Positions 24,395 through 34,860 of a stretch of DNA of 64,000 bases are shown here, in pieces. This DNA comes from Pyricularia pennisetigena. Lineage: Eukaryota; Ascomycota; Sordariomycetes; Magnaporthales; Pyriculariaceae. The stretch spans positions 1,364,001 to 1,428,000 of the forward strand of contig NW_021940918.1 in assembly GCF_004337985.1 (NCBI RefSeq), in the 5' to 3' direction. Numbering within the stretch: position 1 is the stretch's first letter; each line of letters starts with the position of its first letter. Position numbers and translations under genes: made by a program. The notes under the pieces are model-generated. The model was not told where the DNA came from and ran no database searches. It was given only the letters and a program-made list of their open reading frames with translations.

Positions 24395-26746
24395 ATGAGC
24401 GGCTACAATCACTACGCCAACTTCGGCGGTGGACATTCGCAACACGTTGACGTCTTTGGTTCTTACCAGGATCTCATTGATCCCAGTGGCCTGCCCACAA
24501 TCAGCCATGCCCCGATGCCATCATCCACGCCCGACCCTCCTCGATCCATACAGCCCAACGGCAACTACAACTTCTCCTACCCGGGCATTTCGAACATTCC
24601 GCAGACGAACCCTGGACAGTCGCCTTTCAAGGCTTCAGGACCGACAGCTCCCTTGGCGCCACTTAAAAATGCACCGAATGCAGTCATGGTGAACTCGCCG
24701 CATATCATGCCTCCAAACATGCAGTCCCACGGAAGCGACTTTGTGCCTCAGAAACAAGCGACTCTAGCTCATCAATACAGCCAAGCCCAGCTCGGAATGG
24801 TTTCGGGAAAAGATGCAAACATAGCTGGGGTTCCCTTCTTGCACAACCCAACGCAGAACATGATGATCGAGCAATACTACCCAACCAGCACGAACGGAAA
24901 AAGACTCCTAGACGCGCCTTCAATCAAAGACAGTCGCCCCCAAAAACGTGCCAAACTGGAGAACCAACCACTTCCGCCCCCAGAATCATTCCCGCCTATC
25001 GTCGACGATGGTGTCAAGCCTAGCCACAGCTATGCCATGCTGATCGGAATGGCTATCCTGCGCTCTCCGCACCGCCGACTAACCTTGGCCCAGATCTACA
25101 AATGGATAACGACAAACTACCGTCACTACCGCGAAGCCGCTGATAATGGTTGGCAGAACAGTATTCGTCACAATCTGAGCTTGAACAAAAACTTCATCAA
25201 GCACGAACGGCCCAAGGATGATCCTGGAAAGGGCAGTTACTGGGCCATCATGCCGGGAATGGAACATGTGTACATGAAGGAGAAGCCAGGCCGCAAGTCC
25301 ATATCGACGCCGGAAGGCATGACAATCATCGGCACCGTAATGGAGAACCAGATACTACCCCAGTTTCCCAAGTCAGAACCGAAGCTACCTCCGCAGACAT
25401 GTTCGGAGTCTGCTGCGAAAGAGACTTCAACAGCCACGGCATCGCAATCTCACACTGCCCAACAGCCAGACCTTTCCTCGGACGCAACTATCCCCCCGAC
25501 TGAGGAGCCCCTGGAGAAGACCACCGAAGTTGAAGCTACCGTGGACTTGGGTTCCTTCTCTCCCAATGCAGCCGACATGAACTCGTCACCACCTCTACCA
25601 AAGCACTCTGAACCACGCGGCGATACACCGCCGTCAATGATGCGGCGCGACTCAGCGACGCTGAAGTCGCATCGGAGGCAGCGGCCTTCGATGGATGATA
25701 GCGGATACATTTCCTCACTGGACTCATCCATCTTGCGACCACAACAACAAACACTCCTCATGTCCGAGACTGATCGGCTCGACAGGTCACGTAACAAGCG
25801 GAAAGGCGGACGGGCAGAGGATGAGATTAGGCGCCTGCGTGGTTCATCCTTTGATCCTAGCCCTACCAAGGGTCGTTCCCGCAACAACACAGCATTTGGA
25901 CCTCAGTCTTCCTCACCAGTCCGTAGACTGGCTGGTGAAGGTCAGATGCTACCACCCCTGACTCCCGCATATAAGCTGGCTCCGCCTCCACAGATGGCGC
26001 CACCGTCAGTCTCTCCCAACACCACGCTTCAGCAACATCGTAGGGATGTGGCTCGAATGATTGAGTCGCCTTTAAAGCGTGTAATGGGCCTTGCCGGTGA
26101 CTGCGGATGGGCAACGCCGTCCAACGACAACATTGATGAGTCGGTGTATACCGACAGCTACGACTTCAATACTGGATACGGCGGTGACTTTTACATACTT
26201 CAAGATGCAACACCAGGGGGTCTCTACTCGATTGCGGAGGACGGATCTCCCATCAAGCGCAAGCGGTCGATCATGGATTCATCACCACTCAAGCGACCAG
26301 CAAAGAGGCAAGGACTGCCACGACCCAAGTCCACTGCAGTCCTCGGAGATGTAACGCACTCGAACCAACAATTATCGCTCGCGCCAGCTCCCCTTCTTAA
26401 GAGCAAGCTGTCACCTGCGAAGTATTTTGCGCTCAAGTCGCCAGGCAAAAAGATGCAGGACCTTCCATCATCCCCAAGCAAGATTCTTGCGGCATCTCCT
26501 CTCAAGGTGACTCCTGCACTAAGCACATTGGACAACGTCAATGATGAAAATGCGGTGCCGAGCGTTGTCTTCGAAGATTTTTGCTCAACGGAGCTGCTCG
26601 AGGAACCGAGCGAATCGCACGACCTTGACATAATGAAGGGCTTCGAACGGATTGGTCATAACATGGGGGCAGATCCGGGAACTATGCCATTTGCCGTGGC
26701 GAATTTCAAACCTGGCCTGGGGCGAAGCCATACTAGCACATTTTAG
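24395..26746 (+). CDS. Forkhead transcription factor, Hcm1/Sep1-like
   Basis: Single-exon gene of 783 residues. The forkhead (winged-helix) DNA-binding domain lies at about 207-295: [25 protein letters not shown], the recognition-helix region [14 protein letters not shown], and the wing segment [11 protein letters not shown]. No FHA domain is visible, which argues against Fkh1/Fkh2 and for the Hcm1/Sep1 type that controls S-phase and cell-cycle-periodic genes. The regions on both sides are disordered and rich in Ser/Pro sites. Several SPxK/SPLK motifs in the C-terminal half (for example SSPLKRP, SPLKRV) resemble CDK sites, which would fit cell-cycle control. A KRKR stretch precedes SSPLKRP and may help nuclear import. 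The start follows a long pyrimidine-rich leader. Confidence 0.9.
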   Translation: MSGYNHYANFGGGHSQHVDVFGSYQDLIDPSGLPTISHAPMPSSTPDPPRSIQPNGNYNFSYPGISNIPQTNPGQSPFKASGPTAPLAPLKNAPNAVMVNSPHIMPPNMQSHGSDFVPQKQATLAHQYSQAQLGMVSGKDANIAGVPFLHNPTQNMMIEQYYPTSTNGKRLLDAPSIKDSRPQKRAKLENQPLPPPESFPPIVDDGVKPSHSYAMLIGMAILRSPHRRLTLAQIYKWITTNYRHYREAADNGWQNSIRHNLSLNKNFIKHERPKDDPGKGSYWAIMPGMEHVYMKEKPGRKSISTPEGMTIIGTVMENQILPQFPKSEPKLPPQTCSESAAKETSTATASQSHTAQQPDLSSDATIPPTEEPLEKTTEVEATVDLGSFSPNAADMNSSPPLPKHSEPRGDTPPSMMRRDSATLKSHRRQRPSMDDSGYISSLDSSILRPQQQTLLMSETDRLDRSRNKRKGGRAEDEIRRLRGSSFDPSPTKGRSRNNTAFGPQSSSPVRRLAGEGQMLPPLTPAYKLAPPPQMAPPSVSPNTTLQQHRRDVARMIESPLKRVMGLAGDCGWATPSNDNIDESVYTDSYDFNTGYGGDFYILQDATPGGLYSIAEDGSPIKRKRSIMDSSPLKRPAKRQGLPRPKSTAVLGDVTHSNQQLSLAPAPLLKSKLSPAKYFALKSPGKKMQDLPSSPSKILAASPLKVTPALSTLDNVNDENAVPSVVFEDFCSTELLEEPSESHDLDIMKGFERIGHNMGADPGTMPFAVANFKPGLGRSHTSTF

Positions 26747-27425
26747 GAGACAATTTGTGAATCTACTCGTGATTCACAGGAGCCATACAAGATAACGGAC
26801 TCTCCAGCCAGCCAAGGCTGAGGAGAAGACGATCCCTTGTACCAGGCGCAGTCTCTACGATTCCCTCAGCTTTTTTTTCTTTTTCTTTTTGTGGAGTTGG
26901 ACGGATGGTTGTCAAATGCGGTCGTGATGGGGTTTGTTTCCCTTGTGATTCATAAAAACGAATGGGCGCACGGGCGTTTGCGGGCTTCATCAAGCCTAAG
27001 TCATATTTGATTTTTTTTATTTTTATTTTTATTTTTTGTTTCTTTCGCTAATACTGAAGCTGTCTCTTTCTTTTTGTATGGGACGAATTAACGACATGTA
27101 TGTCTTCTTGGGCCGGTCAGGAGCGACTAGGATATGGATATGAATGAGGGTCATTGGGGGTATGTTTGGATCACACACTTTGGTATGGGTTTCAGGTCTA
27201 AAGCACAAGCCGGACAGGCACGACAGATGCCATGTTGCAGCTATGGCTAGTCTTTGATCCCTTTTAAGCGAGAACATCATCTGATAGCGGCGTTGTTGGG
27301 ACCATAATCATTTGGTATTTTGGGAATTGCAACCCTCTAATGTGACCCTATTACTTCGTTTCCGTGATGCTGCCATGTACCCGTGGCTATCTGTTGAGCT
27401 GTTCCCTCGGCGCAATCATTTGAGG

Positions 27426-27458
<33 letters not shown>

Positions 27459-27520
27459 ATGCTTTTTTGGATGGACTGGTTCCGCCACCATAATACCATA
27501 AGGCGGCAACCCTCCTCGTA
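26747..27520. other. Convergent intergenic region
   Basis: 774 bp between the forkhead gene and ATG101, expected to hold both terminators. T-rich runs occur at about 27009-27036 and 27427-27449. No coding region seen. Confidence 0.6.
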
Positions 27521-28473
27521 TCAATATATTCCCTGTATCCTTCCGGTCCAACTAGATTCTTGCTGATTCACGGAAATCTGATATGGGAAGGGATTCGCGT
27601 TGGTGGTGGTTATAGGCGGTATATGATCCTTGTGTGTGTTGACAAAGGTGATGATTTTCATAGTGCTGGCCAGCAAGGTAGCCTCGGTAGCCTTGCGGAC
27701 CTTTGCGCGCTCTGTTTTGGTCAACTGATATCAGGATACGCAACTTCTTGGATAATATCTTCTGAAGGGCCCATCATTCGGGTCCTCTCTTTTCCAAGCA
27801 CATGGTGCCTTGGTTGCATCTTTCCCAGGGGATTTTTTTTTTGTCTCTCTCTCTCTCTCTCTTGTTTATCATCTTTTTTTTTTGTTCTTGATAGAAAAGA
27901 AACTTACCACTCTCAGTCCTGGGCTCAGCCACAGTGACCTTGACGGTCCAATACTCCCAGCAGACCTCCTCCTCGCCCCTCATGGCGAGCCAGGTCTTGC
28001 GGCGCTTCTTCTCAAAGAACTGGACCGAGATCTGGCCCCTGCCCGAGGAGCCTCCGCCACCGTGGGGCTGCTTGTCGAGCTGGCGGGCGAGGGCGGCGAC
28101 TCGCTGGTCGATCATGGTCTCGAGCTCGACATCGTCGACCAGAGGCAGGGTCAGGTCCAGGACGTCGCGCGTCTGCGGGGTCAGGGTCGGGAAGAAGCGA
28201 TGGAAGAATATCGTATGCAGGATACCTTGTTCGCGGGTGGGGAGTTACCCGGTTTGGTGTTCGCGCTCGCTTTAGTTTGGGTTCTTGTTTATATTGAGTT
28301 TTTTTGGGTAGCGTTCCAGGCAGTAAAAGAGAGGCGGGAAATAAACAAACAACAATCACAGGAACGATGCAGACATGGTCGGGAGGAATTTACAAACCGC
28401 GGACTACATCTTGTACTGTGGTGGGATCGGCAAAGGCCTCGAGGATGAACTCGGGCGGGTTGCTCTGCGCCAT
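27521..28473 (-). CDS. ATG101: Autophagy-related protein 101
   Basis: Three exons on the minus strand, 28473-28398, 28225-27908 and 27711-27521, encode 194 residues. Introns: GTTTGT to AAG, and GTAAGT to ACAG; both split codons and restore the frame. The order of conserved blocks is MAQSNPPEFIL, VVRGILHTIFFHRFF, then FEKKRRKTWL, EVCWEYWTVKV and the C-terminal TFVNTHKDHIPPI and PFPYQI. This is the single HORMA domain of Atg101, which stabilises Atg13 in the Atg1/ULK1 autophagy-initiation complex in most eukaryotes except budding yeast. A Gly/Ser loop (GGGGSSGRGQ) interrupts the HORMA fold. It is divergent from PEX3, 1.3 kb away. Confidence 0.93.
27843..27861. repeat. Short CT microsatellite in ATG101 intron 2
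   Basis: About nine CT units on the plus strand, inside the second ATG101 intron, flanked by T runs; on the transcript strand it is AG-rich. Confidence 0.8.
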
Positions 28474-29797
28474 GGCGGGATATGAAATCTGGAGACGCGG
28501 CGGCCGGCGCGGAGTCTGCTGTCGCCGTTTGGCAGGAAAAGGTAGAGTATTAAAAAAGGGGGGAAATAAAAGACTATTTCAAGGCGTTGCGAATCTCAAG
28601 TTATCTTTTTTTAAACGGGGCACGCGGGCAGGTCTGTTGGTCTGAGTCGGCGGGACAGGAGTGTACGTCTGATCAATGATGCGGCGCAACAGTAGTTCGG
28701 ACTAAGATCAAGCGTTAAGCTGGCTAGTGGCTCGTCATCTGGTTACCTCTGATAGGTAGGGCACCATTGTCGTCTGCTCTCCTCAAAAGATTGCTCTTGT
28801 CAGACTTTTTTTGGATTTGGCATAAAAGGTAAGGTACGTACAGACGAAAGATGCATATTCAAATCTCTCCGGGTTTAAGGGAGGTGAGGTGGAGAGGTTA
28901 GCCTTCTTGCACATGCAATCAATCAATCAATCATCGCATCCAGTTATCAGTGTGATGTTGTCACCACGGCGGGGCAGACAAGACAGATGCCACCCCCTGA
29001 CGTGCATTGTGGAGTGGGCGGTTTGGACTAAATTATCGAGCTGTTGCCTCTAGCCGAGCAGTGAGCAAGTCCCACTCAAGAGTTCACAGAGCAAAATGCT
29101 TACACTGGGTACAATGAAGTACACAACAAAGAGGTAAAGCCCTGGGATTGTACAGCTGGATGATTATTTGCACGTTATCTTACTTTGTTTGCAGTAGCAT
29201 TGGGAATATATAAGCCTCCCAATCATTAGAAAATGAACGATATTGGTAGACCGTGAGTAATTGTGCAAATAACGCAAATAGTAATGCCAACAAAGCTGAT
29301 ACGAATCGTGGTTGTGCGGCTGCTTACTAGCTGGAGGTTACAGCTTGATAATCTGGCCCTGTTCTGATTGCACAGCAGGTAGCACGTGCAGAGTTAACCA
29401 AGGTGCCGCCGGCAAGATGCATGTACCGTTTACGTGCCATCACCGTGGGCCCTTCCAAGCCTCGCGACCGAATGCAGCCGCGACAAACTCCGATGCGCTA
29501 AGTCTACACTTTAAACCCCAGACCTTTTTTTTTTTCGCGGGGGTTTGTGTTCTGGGCCGAGGCTCGTGTCGTCACCCCATCGTAGTTGCACGCGGCTGGA
29601 AATAAAGCAACTGCCTGCATCGACATACCCATTACTTTGCTTTTTGATTTCCGCCCGCTTATACTACCAGGCTTGTTGTCGAACGCAAGAACACATTCAC
29701 TAAAGAAAAGTGGAAAGAAAACAATAACGATTTAAAATCAACAAGCACTCGTCAAATCAACACGACACTTAATGCCAAACAATTTCTAGCCCATGCA
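28474..29797. other. Divergent intergenic region (ATG101 / PEX3)
   Basis: About 1.3 kb upstream of both genes. A (CAAT)4 repeat is at 28916-28931. Open frames such as one near 29312-29605 show no similarity I recognise. Confidence 0.55.
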
Positions 29798-31325
29798 ATG
29801 TACTCCGCAACACGGCGATGGCTTCGTCGCAACAGAACTCCCATTGCTGTCGGCGCTGGCGTGATAGGCGCCGGCTACCTCGTTTCCCGATATGTGATGG
29901 GCAAGATCAATGACGCGCGGGAGCGGATGAGTAGCGACCGCATCGCCAAAGAAAAGTTCGATCCACCGCTCCTTAGTCCCTTGTTCCCGTCCTGAAAAAA
30001 GATGAAGGTGAAGACTAATTCGCACGACCTCAACTCTTTCTTGTGTGTACAGTCTCCGACGGCGCTTCGAGCAGAACCAAGAAGACTGTACCTTTACCGT
30101 GTTGGCTTTGTTACCTACCGCTACCCAAAATATTCTCGAGGCTATGGACACAGAGAAGATCACGTACGAGATCCAGCAGTTGAAGGCACGGCCAGCGGGA
30201 CCACCGAGCATAGCCGACACCACCCTCACTGAAGATGATGGCCGCAGCGTCTCTGCTTCTGGTCCCGCAAATAGCACGCCGGCTACCGAATCTGACCCTC
30301 AACCACAGCCTGCAGAGGCCGCCGCCGCGAACGCCTCACGCAAGACCAAGCGCCAGCTGTGGGACGACCTGGCCATAAGCTCCATCACCAGGGCTTTTAC
30401 CCTCCTCTACGTCCTCGCTCTGTTGACCATGCTTACGCGCATCCAGCTCAACCTTCTCGGCCGCCGGAGCTACTTATCAAGTGTCATAACCCTGGCCACG
30501 GGGTCTGCCCAGGCCTCCATTGGACTGGAGAACAATGATGACGACAGTCCGGATGTCGTCTATGGCAGTGACTTTGACGTGAACCGGAGGTACCTGACTT
30601 TTAGCTGGTGGCTGCTCAACAAAGGCTGGGCTGAGCTCAGGGATCGCGTGGAGGTTGCTGTTCGGGGCGCGTTTGGTCATCTCAGCCCACGTGATGAGCT
30701 TTCCCTCGACATGTTCGGCAGGCTCACTAAGCAGGTTCGGGATGAGGTTGAGGCCGATGTCAAATGGCTAGCGTTTCTACTGCCACCGCGAGATCAAGAG
30801 GACTCTGTGCTTGCAGAGTCGGGCATCCTGGGCGAATCTGAGACGGCCGCGGGCGCAGAAGGAAGCATGATTGTCATCCAATCGCAGTCGCCTGTCGTCC
30901 CGCCTCCGCTGCGTCGCCTGCTGGATGAGACGTCGGACATCATAGACTCGCCTGCATTCTCCTACGTGCTCGCCAAGATACTCGACGCCGGATTCTCAAC
31001 CCTGATTGAGGGCGAGCTGGCCCAATCTGTCTTCGGCTCGGGCGGGGTCCCCAAGCCCACGGTGCAGCTACCAAAGGTGCTCTCGTGCCTAACGCGTCAG
31101 GCGCATGCCGTAGGCAACGGCATGCCTAACAAGTACCTACAGGCCATGGAGACGGTGCGCGAGCTCGAAGGCTTTGCGGCCGTTGTGTATTCTAGCAACT
31201 GGCAGAACGAGATGCGGGATGACGAGGGCGACGTCATGGCTGGGAGCGCAGCCGTCATCGTCCCACCCACCGCATCCTTCGAGGCTGCCTGGAATCGGGC
31301 TGTGGAAGGCCGCCAGGCATCATAG
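29798..31325 (+). CDS. PEX3: Peroxisomal biogenesis factor 3 (peroxin-3)
   Basis: Exons 29798-29955 and 30053-31325 give 476 residues. The donor is a weak GTTCGA; the acceptor is GTACAG. Splicing restores IAKENLRRRFEQNQEDCTF, the invariant Pex3 N-terminal motif, so the junction is well supported. The first ~35 residues contain an Arg-rich start (RRWLRRNRTP) and one membrane helix (IAVGAGVIGAGYLVSRYV) that anchors the protein in the peroxisomal membrane. The cytosolic part would recruit Pex19 with its cargo of membrane proteins and Inp1 or myosin partners. A low-complexity, acidic/Ser insert (about 95-145) and a loop after DVNRRY lengthen it compared with the yeast protein. It is convergent with TRP1, 388 bp apart. 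Confidence 0.95.
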
Positions 31326-31678
31326 GATCGCGCTCCATGATTCTTCTCCAATATTGTTTGACGCTTGCCTGGATTTTGCTCGGGCACCCTGTATTATATT
31401 ATTTTGTAATTCCTCGGGTATGGATTACGACGACTTCATAGACATAGGATACACTCCAATGAATCAAAGCGCTATGGACTCTATTATTGGTGTTTATCAT
31501 TCGCCGGATCAAAGATACTAAGTACAAACTTGACTCTGGTATCCTTCCTTAATGGGGCTATTGACCAAACCCAGTGCTTTCCCATAGAAATGCGAGTCAG
31601 ATGCTAGAGATGGCGCATACATTTCCTCTCTTGAGAGACACAGTAGCACTCTGTGCGTGTCAACTCTGGGGAATCTAG

Positions 31679-31711
<33 letters not shown>

Positions 31712-31713
31712 GC
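31326..31713. other. Convergent intergenic region (PEX3 / TRP1)
   Basis: 388 bp holding both 3' ends. A 32-nt poly-A run ends three bases before the TRP1 stop codon (on the TRP1 strand this is a T run directly downstream of the stop). Confidence 0.7.
31679..31710. repeat. Poly-A homopolymer, 32 nt
   Basis: Uninterrupted A run immediately downstream of the TRP1 stop (T run on the sense strand). Its position at a convergent 3' end suggests a U-rich termination element, but its length is uncertain in an assembly. Confidence 0.9.
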
Positions 31714-34008
31714 TTATCTAATACGTCTAGCAGCCTCAACAAAGGCCCGTATCTTGGCCAAGCTTTGCTTGCCGTCCTCCTCGACTCCACTGCTGACATC
31801 CACTCCCACCACCCGGCCGGCAAACTCGCCCAAGGCCGAGACGGCGTGCTCTACATTGTCAGGCCCCAACCCGCCCGCAAAGACGACCTGCAGATCCGCG
31901 TCCTTCTCGAATTCGGCCTTGACGGCCGCTGCATCCAGTTGCTGTCCGGACCCGGAGCCAGAGTCCAACAGCGGCAGTACGTGGTAGCCACGGAGCCCAA
32001 GCCCTGGTTCCCCAGGCTTGAACTTGCGCACGACGGGCACGGGTATCAGCCTTGCCCATTCCACGGGCTCGTTGCCATGGAGCTGGACAACATCCAGCTT
32101 ATATCGTGCCTGTTTTTCCAGAATCTCGTCGAGGGGCTGGTTCTGGAAGACTCCAACCAGCAGCGGCCCTTTTCTCCTGAGCGACTCTCTGCCTTGCGAG
32201 AAAAAATCCTTTGGGGTCGTCTGTTGTGATTTTGGGGCAGCCGAAGACGGCGCCGTCTCGTGCACCGCCTTTGATATCTCCAGGGCCGCCTCGTCCGAGA
32301 CGCATCGCTTCGTGCCGGGGACCAGTATCATTCCCACCATATCGGCTCCCGCCTTGACGGCCTCTGCCGCGGCCTCGGCCGTTCTCGTGCCGCAGATCTT
32401 GACCAGCAAAGGCCCGGGCTGGGGCTCTGCGGGTGCTGCGGCTACGCCTGCGCAAAGCTGATGGATGAACTCGGAGGCGTCCGGAGCCCGCATGATGGAT
32501 TCGCCGACGAGCACGGCGTTGACTCCATCCTTCTTGTAGGCCATGACATCATCGTGCGTGTTGATGCCGCTGAGCGCACACAGGATGGTGGACTCTGGTA
32601 CCATGGATCTCAGCCGGCTCGTCGTGCCCAGGTCGACCTCAAAACTCTCTAGGTTGCGGTTGTTCACACCAATGGCCTTTGCACCAAGCTCCACGGCGAT
32701 GGACATTTCATCGCCATTTTGAACCTCGACCAACGGCTCCATTCCCAATGACAAGGAGTAGTCGTATAGGCGCTTGAGTACGTCGACTTCCAGCATTTTC
32801 ACAATCAGAAGCACCGTGTCGGCTCCGGCCAACCTCGCCTCGAGGATCTGATACTCGTCAAAGATGAACTCCTTGCGGAGTATTGCCGGCCTGTTTGGCA
32901 TGCCGGCAAGAACCTGTCTAATGGCTCTCAGGTCCTCGATGCTCCCCTTGAACCAGTCTGGTTCTGTGAGAACCGAGATGACGCTGGCGCCTGCTAGGGC
33001 ATACTTGCGCGCCTGGGCCGGGGCATTGATGTGCGGTGCAAAATCGCCCTTGGACGGCGAAGCACGCTTAATCTCAGCCATAAGCGCCACTTCGAAGGGG
33101 GACTGGCGGAGGCGGTCGATTAGGGGCACCAGCGGGGGAGCGGCATTGAGTCGATATGCAGCCTCGAGGTCGGCCATTCTCTGCGACGGGAGCTGCTTCT
33201 GGGCCGACACCAACTCCCTGCGGCGGGCGTAGATCTTTTGCAGAATGTTAGGCTTCTTGCCGCCCGAGGAGGCGACAGCCTCTTTGGCCTTGGAGCTAGC
33301 GGCGGCGTCCTTGGCCTGTTGCAGAATCTCCGAGTTCTCCGCCCAGGTGCCGTGCTGGAGCCTGACAAAGTTGCGGAACATGGCGCGGCCGTCGGCGGAG
33401 AGGATGCTCTCGGGATGGAACTGTACGCCCTCGATGGCGTACTCCTTGTGCCGGACGCCCATGATGACGCCCTTGCTGCCGTCCTCCTTGGCAATCCACG
33501 AGGTGACCTCAAGGGCCTCGGGGAGGCTCACATGGGTACCTGCCAGGGAGTGGTACCTGGTGACGGGCAGACCCTGTGCCAGGCCGGCGTAAACCCCCTT
33601 ACCGTCGTGGACCAGGGGAGACGTCTTGCCGTGCAGGATCTCCCCGGCGAAGCTGACCTCGCCCCCGTACAGATCGATGATGCACTGCTGGCCCATACAC
33701 ACGCCAAAGATGGGAATCTTGCCGGCAAAGTGCTTGATGGCATCACGACTGATTCCTGAATCAGTCCTTGGGTGGCCGGGTCCGGGGCTGATGACCAGCT
33801 GGGTGGGTTTCAAAGCTATCAGCTCATCGAGCGTGATCTGGTCATTGCGGTAGACGGTGACCTTGGCACCCTCAAGTACGAGGTATTGGTAGACATTCCA
33901 GGTGAATGAGTCATAGTTGTCAATGAGAATCAGGTTTGACGCCGTGGGAACTGGTGGTGAGGGGTCGGGATGATGAGGTGAGTTGTCGACAATGCCTGTA
34001 GTGGCCAT
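31714..34008 (-). CDS. TRP1: Trifunctional tryptophan biosynthesis protein (GATase-IGPS-PRAI)
   Basis: Intron-free gene of 764 residues with three fused enzymes. First, a class I glutamine amidotransferase (about 25-225), the partner of anthranilate synthase component I, with [20 protein letters not shown], the catalytic Cys104 in FGVCMGQQC and the His-Glu pair in FHPES. Second, indole-3-glycerol-phosphate synthase (about 255-515), with [13 protein letters not shown] and a Lys-containing RKEFIFD block. Third, phosphoribosylanthranilate isomerase (about 540-764), with VKICGTRT at its start and GGLGPDNV near its end. This fused form is the usual one in filamentous ascomycetes (Neurospora trp-1, Aspergillus trpC). 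Start at 34008 is the first Met in frame. It is divergent from NUP192. Confidence 0.97.
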   Translation of the reverse strand: MATTGIVDNSPHHPDPSPPVPTASNLILIDNYDSFTWNVYQYLVLEGAKVTVYRNDQITLDELIALKPTQLVISPGPGHPRTDSGISRDAIKHFAGKIPIFGVCMGQQCIIDLYGGEVSFAGEILHGKTSPLVHDGKGVYAGLAQGLPVTRYHSLAGTHVSLPEALEVTSWIAKEDGSKGVIMGVRHKEYAIEGVQFHPESILSADGRAMFRNFVRLQHGTWAENSEILQQAKDAAASSKAKEAVASSGGKKPNILQKIYARRRELVSAQKQLPSQRMADLEAAYRLNAAPPLVPLIDRLRQSPFEVALMAEIKRASPSKGDFAPHINAPAQARKYALAGASVISVLTEPDWFKGSIEDLRAIRQVLAGMPNRPAILRKEFIFDEYQILEARLAGADTVLLIVKMLEVDVLKRLYDYSLSLGMEPLVEVQNGDEMSIAVELGAKAIGVNNRNLESFEVDLGTTSRLRSMVPESTILCALSGINTHDDVMAYKKDGVNAVLVGESIMRAPDASEFIHQLCAGVAAAPAEPQPGPLLVKICGTRTAEAAAEAVKAGADMVGMILVPGTKRCVSDEAALEISKAVHETAPSSAAPKSQQTTPKDFFSQGRESLRRKGPLLVGVFQNQPLDEILEKQARYKLDVVQLHGNEPVEWARLIPVPVVRKFKPGEPGLGLRGYHVLPLLDSGSGSGQQLDAAAVKAEFEKDADLQVVFAGGLGPDNVEHAVSALGEFAGRVVGVDVSSGVEEDGKQSLAKIRAFVEAARRIR

Positions 34009-34860
34009 CTTTCGTCCCTTCTTTTGTCTGGTGTGCGGTTGACGTTGGAGATGTCAGTGCGAGGCGGGAGTGAACTGAACTAATACCAGTGCCAGTGGAT
34101 TGGGGTCACTGAAAATTGCAAACGGCTGTCACAACCCACCCAACTCACGCTTTGTGGGTGTTCTCGGGGGGTTAAATAGGTACGAGGGGTCAATTGCGTC
34201 TGATCGGTTGAATTTTCTGTCTCTTTAACACAAGGCTCCACCCTGCTTTTGGATATATTCTGACACTTCAAAGCCTGAGCCAAACCAACTTTTTTTTTGC
34301 TGTGACACATCATGAAAATCTGGGTTCTTCCAAAGTTTATACACCTAGGCGAGCTAGGTATACTATGCACCAAGCTCCGATTATGGCGGCGAGCTCGGAG
34401 TGGGGATTATGTGGCAAGCCCCCCCCCCCAAGCTTTCAAGAAGACCGTTGCCGGAAACGGAGGCTCCACAAGAGTTAAGGTTGAAGAACGGCAGTACCCA
34501 CTGTTTTGACAATCGCTTTACAACGGCCGGATTGATTTTTGGTTACGCGTGCAGGTGCAATCGGCGCGTCCTTTTATCTTTTTTGTTCCTTTTTTTTTTT
34601 TTTTTTTCTTTTCCCCCTGGTAACCTCAGGGCTGAAAACACTGGATACGACGACAAGGCACCCTACCTGCCCGAAGCATTCCCATCCCACCGACCCGGAG
34701 TCCGCTTGCTGCTGATTTGGAAAACAAAGGACCTAAATCCTGCGATAGTATCTGCCTCCATACGGTCGCATTTCTCGCCTTGCTCTCGATGATTTGAAAA
34801 CGCCCTCCCTGCCTCAAATTCCATGCCACCGGGCCTCACCGGCGAACGAGCGTCACGACC
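34009..34860. promoter_or_regulatory. Divergent promoter region TRP1 / NUP192
   Basis: 852 bp between two divergent start codons. It holds a run of C (34421-34430), a long T run (about 34589-34607) and several pyrimidine-rich leaders. I looked for the cross-pathway control core TGACTCA and found none in this interval, so amino-acid control of TRP1 is not supported by a perfect site here. Confidence 0.6.

Noticed and set aside
27810..28448. 212-codon plus-strand frame over ATG101
   Set aside because: It runs antisense across two ATG101 exons and both introns; the minus strand carries the conserved Atg101 protein.
33238..33759. 173-codon plus-strand frame over TRP1
   Set aside because: Antisense to the conserved amidotransferase and IGPS coding region, with no family resemblance.
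33907..33913. TGAGTCA (TGACTCA on the TRP1 strand) Gcn4/Cpc1-like core
   Set aside because: It lies within codons for NYDSF of the amidotransferase domain, so it is most simply explained by protein sequence.
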